A stretch of 64,000 bases of DNA from contig JAGXFH010000034.1 in the NCBI GenBank assembly GCA_024637315.1, positions 124,001 through 188,000 on the forward strand, in the 5' to 3' direction. The notes under the pieces were generated by a model, which saw nothing but the letters and a program-made list of their open reading frames with translations, searched no databases and was not told where the DNA came from. Shown here piece by piece: positions 39,241 to 49,516 of the stretch (the stretch's first letter is position 1; each line of letters starts with the position of its first letter). The position numbers and the translations under genes were made by a program. This DNA is from Brevirhabdus sp. (GTDB lineage Bacteria > Pseudomonadota > Alphaproteobacteria > Rhodobacterales > Rhodobacteraceae).

Positions 39241-40287
39241 ATGAGGACACGGACCTACCTTGACTGGAACGCGACGGCGCCGCTGAGGGCTGAGGCGCGG
39301 ACGGCAATGGCGGCGGCGATGGACATCGTCGGAAATCCGTCGAGCGTGCATGCCGAGGGCCGCGCCGCCAAGGCGATGATCGAGGCGGCACGTGTTGAGG
39401 TGGCCGAGGCGTTCGGGGCGGACGGGGCGGACATCGTCTTTACATCCGGGGCGACGGAGGCGGCGGCTTTGGCGCTGGCCGGGCGCGGCCTTCGGTGTGC
39501 TGCGATCGAGCACGATGCGGTAACGAGCTGGTGCCAGGCCGACGTGCCGGTGGCCCCGGACGGTCTGGTCAGAGTTGACGATGCGGCAGCAACCGCATTG
39601 CAGCTGGCGAACCCTGAGACCGGCGTGATGCAGGATCTGCCGGAGGGGCTGGCGGCGACGGATGCGACGCAGGCCTTCGGCAAGGTGCCGGTGGCGTTCA
39701 ACTGGCTGGGGGCGGGGATGGCGATGATCTCGGCCCACAAGTTGGGCGGGCCGAAGGGTATGGGCGCCTTGGTGCTGCGCCAGGGTCTATCGGTCGCGCC
39801 GCGGATCCTGGGCGGCGGGCAGGAGATGGGCCGCCGGTCCGGCACCGAGAATGTGATCGGCATTGCCGGGTTCGGCGCGGCGGCGAAAGCGGCGGCGCAG
39901 GATATGGCGATCGGCGTATGGCAAGAGGTTGCGGAATTGCGCGATCTTCTGGAAGCGGCGGTTGCGGATGCGGCGCCGGGCACTATCTTTGCCGGACAGG
40001 GCGCGCGACGATTGCCCAATACAAGTTGCATCGTGACGCCCGGCTGGAAGGGCGAAACCCAGGTCATGCAGATGGATCTGGCGGGGTTCGCGATTTCGGC
40101 AGGCTCGGCCTGCTCTTCCGGCAAGGTAAAGCCTAGCCGGGTGTTGCAGGCGATGGGATTTGATGAAAGGACCAGTGCGAGTGCGATCAGGGTCTCGCTT
40201 GGGCCACAAACGACGAAAGACGAGGTGCTGCGCTTTGCCGATGCTTGGGCCGCAGCCCACGGGAAGTTTCGCGCGAAGGCCGCGTGA
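39241..40287 (+). CDS. Cysteine desulfurase, NifS/IscS-like
   Basis: PLP enzyme that takes sulfur from cysteine. 348 aa, shorter than E. coli IscS. YLDWNATAPLRAEA at the start, TSGATEAAALAL, the PLP-binding Lys in SAHKLGGPKGMGALVL, and the persulfide Cys in SAGSACSSGKVKPS. Second gene of the suf operon; a SufS desulfurase closes the same operon, so two desulfurases are present. The iscS name is avoided because the family placement is not certain. Confidence 0.92.
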   Translation: MRTRTYLDWNATAPLRAEARTAMAAAMDIVGNPSSVHAEGRAAKAMIEAARVEVAEAFGADGADIVFTSGATEAAALALAGRGLRCAAIEHDAVTSWCQADVPVAPDGLVRVDDAAATALQLANPETGVMQDLPEGLAATDATQAFGKVPVAFNWLGAGMAMISAHKLGGPKGMGALVLRQGLSVAPRILGGGQEMGRRSGTENVIGIAGFGAAAKAAAQDMAIGVWQEVAELRDLLEAAVADAAPGTIFAGQGARRLPNTSCIVTPGWKGETQVMQMDLAGFAISAGSACSSGKVKPSRVLQAMGFDERTSASAIRVSLGPQTTKDEVLRFADAWAAAHGKFRAKAA

Positions 40288-40302
40288 GGAAAGGCGACTA
40301 AG

Positions 40303-41826
40303 ATGACTGCTTTGGACAAAGTCGATGTGAAAGAGGGTGTCGATCAGGACACGGTGGATGCCGTCAAGTCCTTGTCGGGAAAGTACAAATACGGTTGGGA
40401 AACCGATATCGAGATGGAGTATGCCCCCAAGGGTGTGACCCCCGATATCGTGCGGCTGATTTCCAGCAAGAACGGCGAGCCGGACTGGATGGCCGAATGG
40501 CGTCTGGGCGCGTTCGAACGCTGGACGAAGATGGACGAGCCGACCTGGGCGATGGTCAATTACCCCCAGATCGACTATCAGGACCAGTATTACTACGCCC
40601 GCCCGAAAAGCATGGAGATCAAGCCGAAGTCGCTGGACGAGGTCGATCCGAAGTTGCTTGCCACCTACGAAAAGCTGGGGATTCCGCTGCAGGAACAGAT
40701 GATCCTGGCCGGCGTCGAGGGCGCCGAGACCGCGCCTGCCGAGGGGCGACGGGTGGCCGTCGATGCGGTCTTTGATTCCGTTTCCCTCGGCACGACCTTT
40801 CAGGCCGAACTCAAGAAGGCGGGGGTGATCTTCTGCTCGATCTCGGAGGCGATCCGCGAGCATCCGGACTTGGTGAGGAAATATCTGGGCACCGTGGTGC
40901 CGGCCTCGGACAACTTCTTCGCGACGCTGAACTCGGCGGTGTTCTCGGACGGATCGTTCGTCTACGTACCGCCCGGGGTGCGCTGCCCGATGGAGCTTTC
41001 CACCTATTTCCGGATCAATGCCGAGAATACCGGCCAGTTCGAGCGGACCCTGATCATCGCCGACAAGGGCAGCTATGTGTCCTATCTCGAAGGTTGCACC
41101 GCGCCCAAGCGCGACACCACGCAGTTGCATGCGGCGGTGGTCGAGATCGTCGTGCTGGAAGATGCCGAGGTCAAGTATTCCACCGTGCAGAACTGGTATC
41201 CCGGCGATGAGGACGGCAAGGGTGGGATCTACAACTTCGTCACCAAACGGGCCGATTGCCGCGAGGCGCGGGCCAAGGTGATGTGGACGCAGGTCGAGAC
41301 CGGCAGCGCCGTGACCTGGAAATATCCAAGCTGCATCCTGCGCGGCGACGAGAGCCAGGGCGAATTCTATTCCATCGCCATCACCAACAATTACCAGCAG
41401 GCCGATACCGGCACCAAGATGGTGCATCTGGGCAAGAACACCAAAAGCCGGATCGTCTCGAAAGGGATAAGCGCCGGTCGCGCGCAGAACACCTATCGCG
41501 GGCTGGTCTCGATGCACCCCAAGGCGACGAACAGCCGCAATTACACGCAGTGCGACAGCTTGCTGATCGGCGGCGATTGTGGCGCGCATACGGTGCCTTA
41601 CATCGAGGTGAAGAACAATTCGAGCCGGGTCGAGCACGAGGCGACGACCAGCAAGGTGGATGACGATCAGCTGTTCTACTGCCGCCAGCGCGGCATGGAC
41701 GAGGAAGAGGCGGTGGCGCTTGTCGTCAACGGGTTCTGCAAGGACGTGCTGCAGGCGCTGCCGATGGAATTCGCGATGGAAGCGCAACAGCTTGTGGCGA
41801 TCTCTCTGGAAGGTTCGGTTGGCTGA
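40303..41826 (+). CDS. sufB: Fe-S cluster scaffold protein SufB
   Basis: Core scaffold of the SufBCD complex, 507 aa. Family blocks: [57 protein letters not shown] and [21 protein letters not shown] with SVG near the end. It starts 15 bp after the desulfurase stop. SufC and SufD follow after an intervening membrane-protein gene. Confidence 0.97.
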   Translation: MTALDKVDVKEGVDQDTVDAVKSLSGKYKYGWETDIEMEYAPKGVTPDIVRLISSKNGEPDWMAEWRLGAFERWTKMDEPTWAMVNYPQIDYQDQYYYARPKSMEIKPKSLDEVDPKLLATYEKLGIPLQEQMILAGVEGAETAPAEGRRVAVDAVFDSVSLGTTFQAELKKAGVIFCSISEAIREHPDLVRKYLGTVVPASDNFFATLNSAVFSDGSFVYVPPGVRCPMELSTYFRINAENTGQFERTLIIADKGSYVSYLEGCTAPKRDTTQLHAAVVEIVVLEDAEVKYSTVQNWYPGDEDGKGGIYNFVTKRADCREARAKVMWTQVETGSAVTWKYPSCILRGDESQGEFYSIAITNNYQQADTGTKMVHLGKNTKSRIVSKGISAGRAQNTYRGLVSMHPKATNSRNYTQCDSLLIGGDCGAHTVPYIEVKNNSSRVEHEATTSKVDDDQLFYCRQRGMDEEEAVALVVNGFCKDVLQALPMEFAMEAQQLVAISLEGSVG

Positions 41827-41995
41827 ATGTCGCAGGCATCGGTTCACGCTTCAGTTATGCCTCGGCATGCGCCGATCCGGGTTGGATCGGGCGTGTCGTT
41901 CATCATTTCGAAACCCGAAAACGAACCACCTGCGTCCCATTGCTGCCTAATTCGCCTGATCCACTCTGCAAGAGTTCAACGGGTGGGCGGAGAGA

Positions 41996-42586
41996 ATGAT
42001 CAACCCCGACCGACAGAAACAGCAATTTGCCAATCGCCTGCAGCGGATATCTGCCGGAGGCGAGAATACCATGCGGCAGGTCTATGTCGGCCCGGCAGAG
42101 GAACCGACCACGGGCAAGAAGCGCAAGCGGGCGGCATCGCCGCTGCCATCGTTGCGCGATACGATCGGCTATCCCGCCTCGATCGTCGGGGCGGTGCTGA
42201 TCGGGATGCTTGCGGTGCTGGTCACCCGATGGGCGCGGCACATGCTGCTGGGCGGCTCGCTGATCGGCGAGGATGCCGATATGATGATGGCGATCGACGG
42301 CGGCGTGGCGCTGGCCCTCGGCCTGGTGCTGAAGTGGCTGTTCCGGCCGTCCGGCAAGCTGCAAGAGACCGCCAGGACGGTCGGCATACTGGCAATGATC
42401 GGCGTGATGCACAATCTGGTTCATATCTTGCCGGGCGCATTCGAGATGGCGTTTTCTCCCGAATGGGTGACAGCGGTGATCGACAGCACCGAACCGCAGT
42501 CGATCCTGTTCCGGGGCGAATCGTTCGTGCTGGGCGGCGGCGCGGAACAGGCTCCGGCAATGCCCGCGGTCTTGCGGATGGAATAG
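41996..42586 (+). CDS. Hypothetical three-helix membrane protein within the suf operon
   Basis: 196 aa, no recognised family. A basic soluble N-terminus (residues 1-60, GKKRKRAASP) precedes three hydrophobic helices (SIVGAVLIGMLAVLVTRWA, GGVALALGLVLKWLF, VGILAMIGVMHNLVHILPGAF) and a short C-terminal tail. Ribosome site GGAGAGA. It sits between sufB and sufC with about 168 bp of noncoding DNA on each side, so it could have its own transcript. A role in Fe-S assembly is only positional. Confidence 0.65.
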   Translation: MINPDRQKQQFANRLQRISAGGENTMRQVYVGPAEEPTTGKKRKRAASPLPSLRDTIGYPASIVGAVLIGMLAVLVTRWARHMLLGGSLIGEDADMMMAIDGGVALALGLVLKWLFRPSGKLQETARTVGILAMIGVMHNLVHILPGAFEMAFSPEWVTAVIDSTEPQSILFRGESFVLGGGAEQAPAMPAVLRME

Positions 42587-42754
42587 CCGCCAAGGCCGGT
42601 CGAAACGAAGTCACAGTCAAATGGGTGAAGGCAAGTTTCGCGCGGCTCGCGAAGAGCGCCGGGCTGGATCGCGTTCGCACCGGACCAACGCAAGCGGCGC
42701 GGTCCGGCACCGGCGCCCAAGCCGCCGCCTCAAAGTTGAATGAAGGAAGATAAA

Positions 42755-43509
<755 letters not shown>

Positions 43510-43510
<1 letters not shown>

Positions 43511-44796
43511 TGGCTTTGGCTGCGGCGAAACAGGAAGCCACCGCAACGCGGCTGGAGGCTTTGAGCCTGCCCGAAGGCGCGACCTGGGCGAAGGCGGCGC
43601 GTCAGGATGCGCTTGGCCGGGTGAGGGCGATGGGGCTGCCAACGCGGCGGGATGAGTATTGGAAATACACCAACCCGGCGACTCTGGTGCAGGCAGAGGC
43701 CCCGGCAGCGTGCCTGTTCGACGCCGATGAAAGCCCGATTTTCGGACAGATAGACCGGCTCAGGATCGTCTTTGTCGATGGCGTGTTCGATGCCTATGCC
43801 TCTGATGATCTGGCGCTGGCAGGTGTCACGATCGAGCGACTGGCAGAGGCCGGCGCGACCGACATTCATTGGGCAAGGGACATTTACGGTGCCTTCGAGG
43901 CGCGCGGCCAGACCCCGGTAGCGCGCCCCTTTGCAGCACTCAATACCGCGTTTGCCAGCGACGGGCTGTTGATCCGCGCGAGCGGCAAGGCGGCCATGCC
44001 GGTGTCAGTGGAGTATCTGCACCGGTCCGAAACATCGGACGCGATCCTGCATCACGTGATTCGGGTCGAGGAAGGCGCCGAGTTGACGCTGTTGGAGAAC
44101 GGCCCCGCCGCGGCGCGGTTCAACAAAGTGATGGAGGTCGATGTGGCCGATGGCGCGTCTTTCCATCACGTCCGGGCGCAAGGCCGCGACCATGAACGCC
44201 GCGCGGCGACGCATGTCTTTGCGCGGCTCGGGGCCGAAAGCACTTTCAAGAGCTTTACCCTGACGGTGAACGGCGTACTGACGCGCAACGAGGTGGTGGT
44301 CGAACTGACCGGCGACAACGCGGTGGCGCATGTCGCGGGGGCGGCTGTAGGGGACGGCGATTTTCACCATGACGACACGGTGTTCGTGACCCATGACGCG
44401 GTGGCCTGCGAAAGCCGTCAGGTGTTCAAGAAGGTCCTGCGCAACGGCGCGACAGGCGTTTTTCAGGGCAAGATCCTTGTCAAGAAGGATGCCCAGAAAA
44501 CCGACGGTTACCAGATCAGCCAGTCACTGATGCTGGATGACAATGCGCAGTTTCTGGCCAAGCCAGAGCTGGAGATCTATGCCGATGACGTGGCCTGCTC
44601 GCATGGCTCGACTTCTGGCGCGATAGACGAGGATGCGCTGTTTTATCTGCGCTCTCGCGGGGTGCCCGAGGGGCAGGCGCAGGACCTGCTGGTGCTGGCG
44701 TTTCTGGCCGAGGCGATCGACGAGATCGACGATCCCGCGATCTCCGCCGACATCCTGTCGCGGCTCGACGGCTGGTTGCAGCGCCACCACAGCTGA
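43510..44796 (+). CDS. sufD: Fe-S assembly protein SufD
   Basis: SufBCD complex subunit, 428 aa, shares the beta-helix fold of SufB. RRDEYWKYTNPATL at the N-terminus, SFTLTVNGVLTRNEVVVELTGDNAVAHVAGA split over the core, GKILVKKDAQKTDGYQISQSLML, and CSHGSTSGAIDEDALFYLRSRGVPEGQAQDLLVLAFL at the C-terminal side with the conserved His. One-base overlap with sufC, and its stop overlaps the following gene. Confidence 0.95.
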
Positions 44797-45287
44797 TGGC
44801 GGTCACCGGCGACATAATCCGTGCATGGCGGCATCCCCGGCAGGTGATGCGGCACCAGTTGGGCCATGGCAAACGCGAGGATCGGGCGCTGGTCTTTCTG
44901 ATCAGCGCCTGCCTGCTGATCTTTGTCGCGCAATGGCCGCGGCTTGCCAGCCTGGCAGAGGCCGACCCCTCGATGCCGTTCGACATCCGCATTGGCGGCG
45001 CGCTTCTGGGCTGGTTGTTTCTGGCGCCGCTGGCGCTTTACGCCATTGCCGCCCTGTCGCGCATCATCGCCCGGTTGGCAGGCGGGAAGGGGGATTGGTA
45101 TGAGGCGCGGCTGGCGCTGTTCTGGTCGCTTCTGGTGGCGGCCCCGCTCTGGATCGTGAATGGGCTGGTGGCCGGACTGCCGGGCGTCGCCGCCGTCAAG
45201 GCGCTGACCGGCGCACTGGCTTTTGCCAGCTTCATTGCGGTCTGGATGCTGTCGCTTTATGAAGCCGAAAAAGGGGGGGCTGCTTGA
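44796..45287 (+). CDS. YIP1-like membrane protein, first of two
   Basis: 163 aa with about four membrane helices (LVFLISACLLIFVAQW, GALLGWLFLAPLALYAIAAL, WSLLVAAPLWIVNGLV, LTGALAFASFIAVWML). It resembles Yip1-domain proteins. ATG 44796 overlaps the sufD TGA. Its own stop overlaps the next membrane gene (TGATG). The unbroken coupling to suf genes suggests a shared need, but a function in Fe-S assembly is not established. Confidence 0.7.
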   Translation: MAVTGDIIRAWRHPRQVMRHQLGHGKREDRALVFLISACLLIFVAQWPRLASLAEADPSMPFDIRIGGALLGWLFLAPLALYAIAALSRIIARLAGGKGDWYEARLALFWSLLVAAPLWIVNGLVAGLPGVAAVKALTGALAFASFIAVWMLSLYEAEKGGAA

Positions 45288-45883
45288 TGGACCTGTCGCT
45301 GAATGGCCTCGCCCAGGCCGCAATCCTGACGATCAGGGATCCCCGGGCGGGCGCCCGAATGGTCTTGTCTTTGGACGTGACGCGGCAGGACCGCTGGAAC
45401 ATGCTCTTGCTGACGGTGGTGATCAGCGCGATCCTGGCCAAGGTTTCGGTGCTGCTTTCGGGCGGTGGGGATAGTAATGTCGGGTTCTTCGCCGCATCGC
45501 CCTTCATGCTGGGTGTCGTGCAGCTGGTGCTGATGCTCTTCGCGGTCTTCGCAATTCATTATGTCGGGCGGCGACTGGGCGGCTCGGGCAGTTTCGACGG
45601 CGCGATCATCCTGGTTGTCTGGCTGCAATTCGTGATGATCTGCCTGCAACTCGCGCAGATGCTGCTGCTGCTGGTCTCGCCGCTTCTGGCGTTCCTGGTG
45701 GGAATTGCCGGGGTCGGACTGTTCTTCTGGATGCTGACACAGTTCATCATGGAACTGCATGAATTCAAATCGCCGCTGACCGTGTTCCTGGGAATCTTCC
45801 TGGGCATGTTCGCGCTTGCCATTCTGTTGTCGGTCCTGATCGGAATGTCCGGCATCGAGTTTCCAGGAGTGTCCGATGTTTGA
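45287..45883 (+). CDS. YIP1 family membrane protein, second of two
   Basis: 198 aa with five or so membrane helices (MLLLTVVISAILAKVSVLL, MLGVVQLVLMLFAVFAIHYVG, AIILVVWLQFVMICLQLAQMLLLLV, LAFLVGIAGVGLFFWML, VFLGIFLGMFALAILLSVLIG). The YIP1 domain is plausible from the RRLGGSGSFDGAIILVVW segment. ATG 45287 overlaps the previous stop. The C-terminus overlaps the sufS start by eight bases, so it is co-translated with sufS. Confidence 0.75.
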   Translation: MDLSLNGLAQAAILTIRDPRAGARMVLSLDVTRQDRWNMLLLTVVISAILAKVSVLLSGGGDSNVGFFAASPFMLGVVQLVLMLFAVFAIHYVGRRLGGSGSFDGAIILVVWLQFVMICLQLAQMLLLLVSPLLAFLVGIAGVGLFFWMLTQFIMELHEFKSPLTVFLGIFLGMFALAILLSVLIGMSGIEFPGVSDV

Positions 45884-47096
45884 CGTTGAGAAAATTCGCG
45901 CCGACTTCCCGATTCTCAACCGCGAGGTCAACGGCAAGCCACTGGTCTATCTGGACAACGGCGCGTCGGCACAAAAGCCGCAAGCGGTGATCGACGCTGT
46001 GACCCGTGCCTACTCTCTGGAGTACTCCAATGTTCACAGGGGCCTGCACCACCTTTCCAACCTGATGACTGAACAATACGAGGCTGTGCGCGGCAAGATC
46101 GCGCGGTTCCTCAATGCCGGTTCGGAAGACGAGGTCGTGCTGAACACCGGCACCACCGAGGGCATCAACATGGTCGCCTATGGCTGGGCGATGCCGCGAA
46201 TGAAGGCGGGCGACGAGATCCTGTTGTCGGTGATGGAGCATCACGCCAACATCGTGCCGTGGCATTTCCTGCGCGAACGGCAGGGCGTGGCGCTGCGTTG
46301 GGTCGAGTCGGATGCGATCGGGGCGCTCGATAGCCAGAAGATTATCGATGCCATGAACGACAGGACAAAGTTGGTCGCAATCACTCATCTTTCCAATGTC
46401 TTGGGTACCAAAGTGGATGTGAAGGCGATCACCGAGGCCGCCCATGCGCGCGGCATTCCGGTGCTGGTCGACGGTTCTCAGGCGGCGGTGCACATGCCGG
46501 TAGACGTGCAGGATATCGGCTGCGATTTCTATGCCATCACCGGCCACAAGCTTTATGGCCCGTCCGGGTCCGGCGCGATCTATTGCAAGCGCGAAAGGCT
46601 GGCCGAGATGCGGCCCTTCATGGGTGGTGGCGACATGATCCGCGAAGTGACGCGCGACCACGTGACCTATAACGATCCGCCGATGAAATTCGAGGCCGGA
46701 ACGCCGGGCATCGTGGCCACGATCGGGCTGGGTGCGGCGCTGGACTATCTGACGGATCTCGGAATGGATCAGATCGCGGCGCAGGAGGTGCGGATCAGCA
46801 GCTATGCGCAAACCCGGCTGACCGGTTTGAACTGGTTGCAGATCCAGGGGCAAACCGCTGACAAGGCGGCGATATTCTCGTTCACGCTGGATGGGCCAGC
46901 ACATGCGCATGATATTTCGACGGTGCTCGACAAACGCGGTATCGCGGTCCGTGCCGGGCATCATTGCGCCCAGCCGCTGATGGACCATCTGGGGGTGACC
47001 GCGACCTGCCGAGCATCGTTCGGGCTTTACAACACCGAAGCCGAGGTCGATGCGCTGATTGACGGTCTGGAACTTTGTCATGAGCTGTTCGGCTGA
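45876..47096 (+). CDS. sufS: Cysteine desulfurase SufS
   Basis: PLP-dependent desulfurase for the SUF system, 406 aa, the normal group II length. [29 protein letters not shown] (in parts), PLP Lys in [25 protein letters not shown] and the persulfide Cys in [17 protein letters not shown]. Closes the suf operon; its start overlaps the second YIP1 gene. No sufE-like gene is seen downstream in this window. Confidence 0.96.
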   Translation: MFDVEKIRADFPILNREVNGKPLVYLDNGASAQKPQAVIDAVTRAYSLEYSNVHRGLHHLSNLMTEQYEAVRGKIARFLNAGSEDEVVLNTGTTEGINMVAYGWAMPRMKAGDEILLSVMEHHANIVPWHFLRERQGVALRWVESDAIGALDSQKIIDAMNDRTKLVAITHLSNVLGTKVDVKAITEAAHARGIPVLVDGSQAAVHMPVDVQDIGCDFYAITGHKLYGPSGSGAIYCKRERLAEMRPFMGGGDMIREVTRDHVTYNDPPMKFEAGTPGIVATIGLGAALDYLTDLGMDQIAAQEVRISSYAQTRLTGLNWLQIQGQTADKAAIFSFTLDGPAHAHDISTVLDKRGIAVRAGHHCAQPLMDHLGVTATCRASFGLYNTEAEVDALIDGLELCHELFG

Positions 47097-47143
47097 TTTT
47101 CCCGATTGCAGGGCCCCGGTGGCGCGGCTATACCGCCTCGAAG

Positions 47144-47220
<77 letters not shown>

Positions 47221-47224
47221 GACC

Positions 47225-48388
47225 TTAAAGCACTTCCCTGATCCGCCGCAGCGCCTCGCGGATGTTTTCGGCGCTGTTGGCGTAGGAGAACCGGACGTAA
47301 CCTTCGCCCCATTTCCCGAAACTGGTGCCAGAGACGGTGGCGATTCCAGCCTCTGACAGGAACTTGTCCTGCGCCTCGCGCGAGGTCAGGCCGGTGCCTT
47401 CAATGTTGGGGAAGGCATAGAACGCGCCTGCGGCGTCGGCGCAGCGGAAACCGGGCAGGGCGTTCAACTCGTCCACGATGATCTTGCGGCGGGTGTCGAA
47501 GGAGGCGACCATGTCGCGCACGGCGTCCTGTGGGCCAACAAGCGCGGCGAGTCCCGCGTACTGGGCCGCGGCGTTCACGCAGGAATGGTCGTTGATGCAA
47601 AGCCGCGTCGCGTCGGCGACGAGGTCCGCGGGCCAGACCGCATATCCCAGCCGCCAACCGGTCATGGCATAGGTCTTGGACCAGCCATCGAGCATGATCA
47701 GCCGGTCGCGGATCTCGGGATATTGCAACAGGCTGACATGCTCTCGTCCGTCATAGAGCATCTGGCTGTAGATCTCATCCGACAGCAGCGCGACATGCGG
47801 GTGATCCGCGAGACCGGAGACCAGCTTGTCGATCTGATCCTTCGGGGTCACGCCGCCGGTCGGGTTGGCGGGGCTGTTGATGATGATCAGTCGCGTTTGC
47901 GGCGTGATCCTGGACAGCAGGTCATCGGCATCGAACGCGAACCCGTTTTCCTCCTTCAGCGCGAAGGGTACCGGCGTGGCGCCGGAATAATTGATGACGG
48001 ATTCGTAGATCGGAAAACCGGGATTGGGATACATGATTTCGGCGCCCGGTTCACCGAAGATCAGGACCGCGAAAAACATCGTCGGCTTGCCGCCGGGGAC
48101 AACGATGACGTTGTCCGGGTTCACCTCTGCGCCGTGACGCTTGTGCAGATCGGCGGCGACCGCCTCTCGGAGGGCAGGAATGCCGTTGGCCGGGGTGTAG
48201 CCATGATGGCCGTCGCGCAGCGCCTTGATTCCGGCCTCGACGATGTTATCGGGGGTGCGAAAATCGGGCTGGCCTATGCCAAGGTTGATGATGTCCTTGC
48301 CTTGCGCCGCAAGCGCCTGCGCGCGGGCCAGAACCTCGAACGCGGATTCGGTGCCGAGCCGGGAGAGCGAGGCGGCTTTCTGAAGCAT
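47225..48388 (-). CDS. Class I pyridoxal-phosphate aminotransferase
   Basis: Aspartate-type aminotransferase, 387 aa. GQPDFRTPDNIVEAGIKAL, GYTPANGIPALREAVA, INSPANPTGGVTPKDQID, LSDEIYSQMLYDG, and the PLP-binding Lys in LDGWSKTYAMTGWRLGYAVWP; the C-terminal Arg in YVRFSYANS binds the carboxylate. The frame extends upstream to 48709; ATG 48388 with GAAAGG before it is chosen. Exact amino donor is unknown. Confidence 0.9.
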   Translation of the reverse strand: MLQKAASLSRLGTESAFEVLARAQALAAQGKDIINLGIGQPDFRTPDNIVEAGIKALRDGHHGYTPANGIPALREAVAADLHKRHGAEVNPDNVIVVPGGKPTMFFAVLIFGEPGAEIMYPNPGFPIYESVINYSGATPVPFALKEENGFAFDADDLLSRITPQTRLIIINSPANPTGGVTPKDQIDKLVSGLADHPHVALLSDEIYSQMLYDGREHVSLLQYPEIRDRLIMLDGWSKTYAMTGWRLGYAVWPADLVADATRLCINDHSCVNAAAQYAGLAALVGPQDAVRDMVASFDTRRKIIVDELNALPGFRCADAAGAFYAFPNIEGTGLTSREAQDKFLSEAGIATVSGTSFGKWGEGYVRFSYANSAENIREALRRIREVL

Positions 48389-48576
48389 GGTGCGGCCTTT
48401 CGGTTGCGAAGTCTTTTTATAAGGCGTTTCGAAAAGAGATTGAATCGGAATTGCGCTGCCTGTTGCTGCGCTCGAACGCGAATTCGATGCTTTCTGTCTC
48501 AACTGATTCCCGAAACGCTGTAACCTTTTGGGTTTCGCGCTGCAAAGGCCCGTTCGGAAGAAACCGACGGGCGGAC

Positions 48577-48604
48577 ATGAAAAACGCCGCGAACTGCGGC
48601 GTTT
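48577..48604 (-). terminator. Rho-independent terminator of the DUF882 gene
   Basis: On the minus strand AACGCCGC-AGTTC-GCGGCGTT is a perfect 8-bp stem followed by TTTC. It lies about 24 bp after the stop of the DUF882 gene. Confidence 0.85.
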
Positions 48605-48626
48605 GTTCGGGTTGGACCGAGTGGGT

Positions 48627-49196
48627 CTAGCCGCCCCAGGTGCGGACGGTGCCGCAATCCATGTGCACGAAATTCGAGCGGGAGTAGCTGCCGACGCCGC
48701 CAGACGCACAGGCCGCTGCGGCTTGCGCCATCTGTGCGACCGAGCGCGACTTCAGCCGCAGGTCGGCCGCCTGACCCTTCATGTGCAGCGAATTGCGGGC
48801 GACGCCGCCGGAGCGCGACCGAAGCATGGCATTGGTCTGCGGCGAGCGATAGCCAGAGAGCAGCATGTAGGGCTCTTTGACATTCAGCAGCGAATGCGAG
48901 GCGGCCATGATGTCGACGGTGCGCGCGTCCATTGAAACGGCCTGATCGGTGCGCCAGTCACGCATGAAGTAGTTGATCTCTTGCAGCGCGTCCTTGATGT
49001 ATTCGCCTTCGATCCAGTAGATCGTATCCATGCTTTCACCGGTCCGACCGGAATACATGCGGACGCGGCGGATATCGCCAGCGCCGCGCAAAAAGCCGAA
49101 AGCGTTGGAATAAGTCGGCGCTGCCACAACAGCCGATGCTGCGAATGCGCCAAGCAAAGCACGCCTCGTAAGGCCCTTAGAGCTTATGTCAGTCAT
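48627..49196 (-). CDS. DUF882 / M15-like murein hydrolase, Tat-exported
   Basis: 189 aa. A twin-arginine signal (LTRRALLGAFAASAVVAAPTYSNA) leads to a YcbK/DUF882 domain with the zinc-site pattern of M15 D,D-carboxypeptidases: LSGYRSPQTN, HMKGQAADL and SNFVHMDCG. It should be periplasmic and act on peptidoglycan cross-links. ATG 49196 is used though the frame is longer. It is divergent from the L,D-transpeptidase gene, suggesting paired cell-wall control. Confidence 0.88.
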   Translation of the reverse strand: MTDISSKGLTRRALLGAFAASAVVAAPTYSNAFGFLRGAGDIRRVRMYSGRTGESMDTIYWIEGEYIKDALQEINYFMRDWRTDQAVSMDARTVDIMAASHSLLNVKEPYMLLSGYRSPQTNAMLRSRSGGVARNSLHMKGQAADLRLKSRSVAQMAQAAAACASGGVGSYSRSNFVHMDCGTVRTWGG

Positions 49197-49516
49197 GATA
49201 TCTGTGCGTGTCCCGTCGCTTGCCTGTCTCCGCCTTGCAGCGGATTTCACCTCTATCCCCAGGTGCCTTTTGACTATGCCACAACAGGAATCGCCGGGGA
49301 AGGACAGAAACGTCGCAGGCGGCGAAACCGGCCTGATCGGCGAGATATTGCTGACAGATGACAACAAACGCTTAACGATGCCAGGCGTGAAATTCGTTGC
49401 AAAGGCGCGACACCTACGACGTCTTGCAAAATCGTGAACATCGTTACTGTGCCGCTTGGTGCCGTTGTGAAGTATCAAAAGAAGCAGAGATTTGACGCGG
49501 AAACAGGATTATTGAA
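49197..49516. other. Divergent intergenic region between DUF882 and L,D-transpeptidase genes
   Basis: There are 320 bp without a supported gene. It has AT-richer stretches (GACAACAAACGCTTAACG, TTGCAAAATCGTGAACATCG) that probably contain promoters for both genes. No reliable -35/-10 pair, riboswitch or repeat was recognised. Confidence 0.5.

Noticed and set aside
39787-41847. Long minus-strand open frame opposite the desulfurase and sufB
   Set aside because: The plus strand encodes conserved SufB and desulfurase motifs. The shadow is His/Arg-rich with no known domain.
42621-42743. 40-codon basic open frame just before sufC
   Set aside because: No ribosome site, arginine-rich random-like composition; probably part of the sufC leader.
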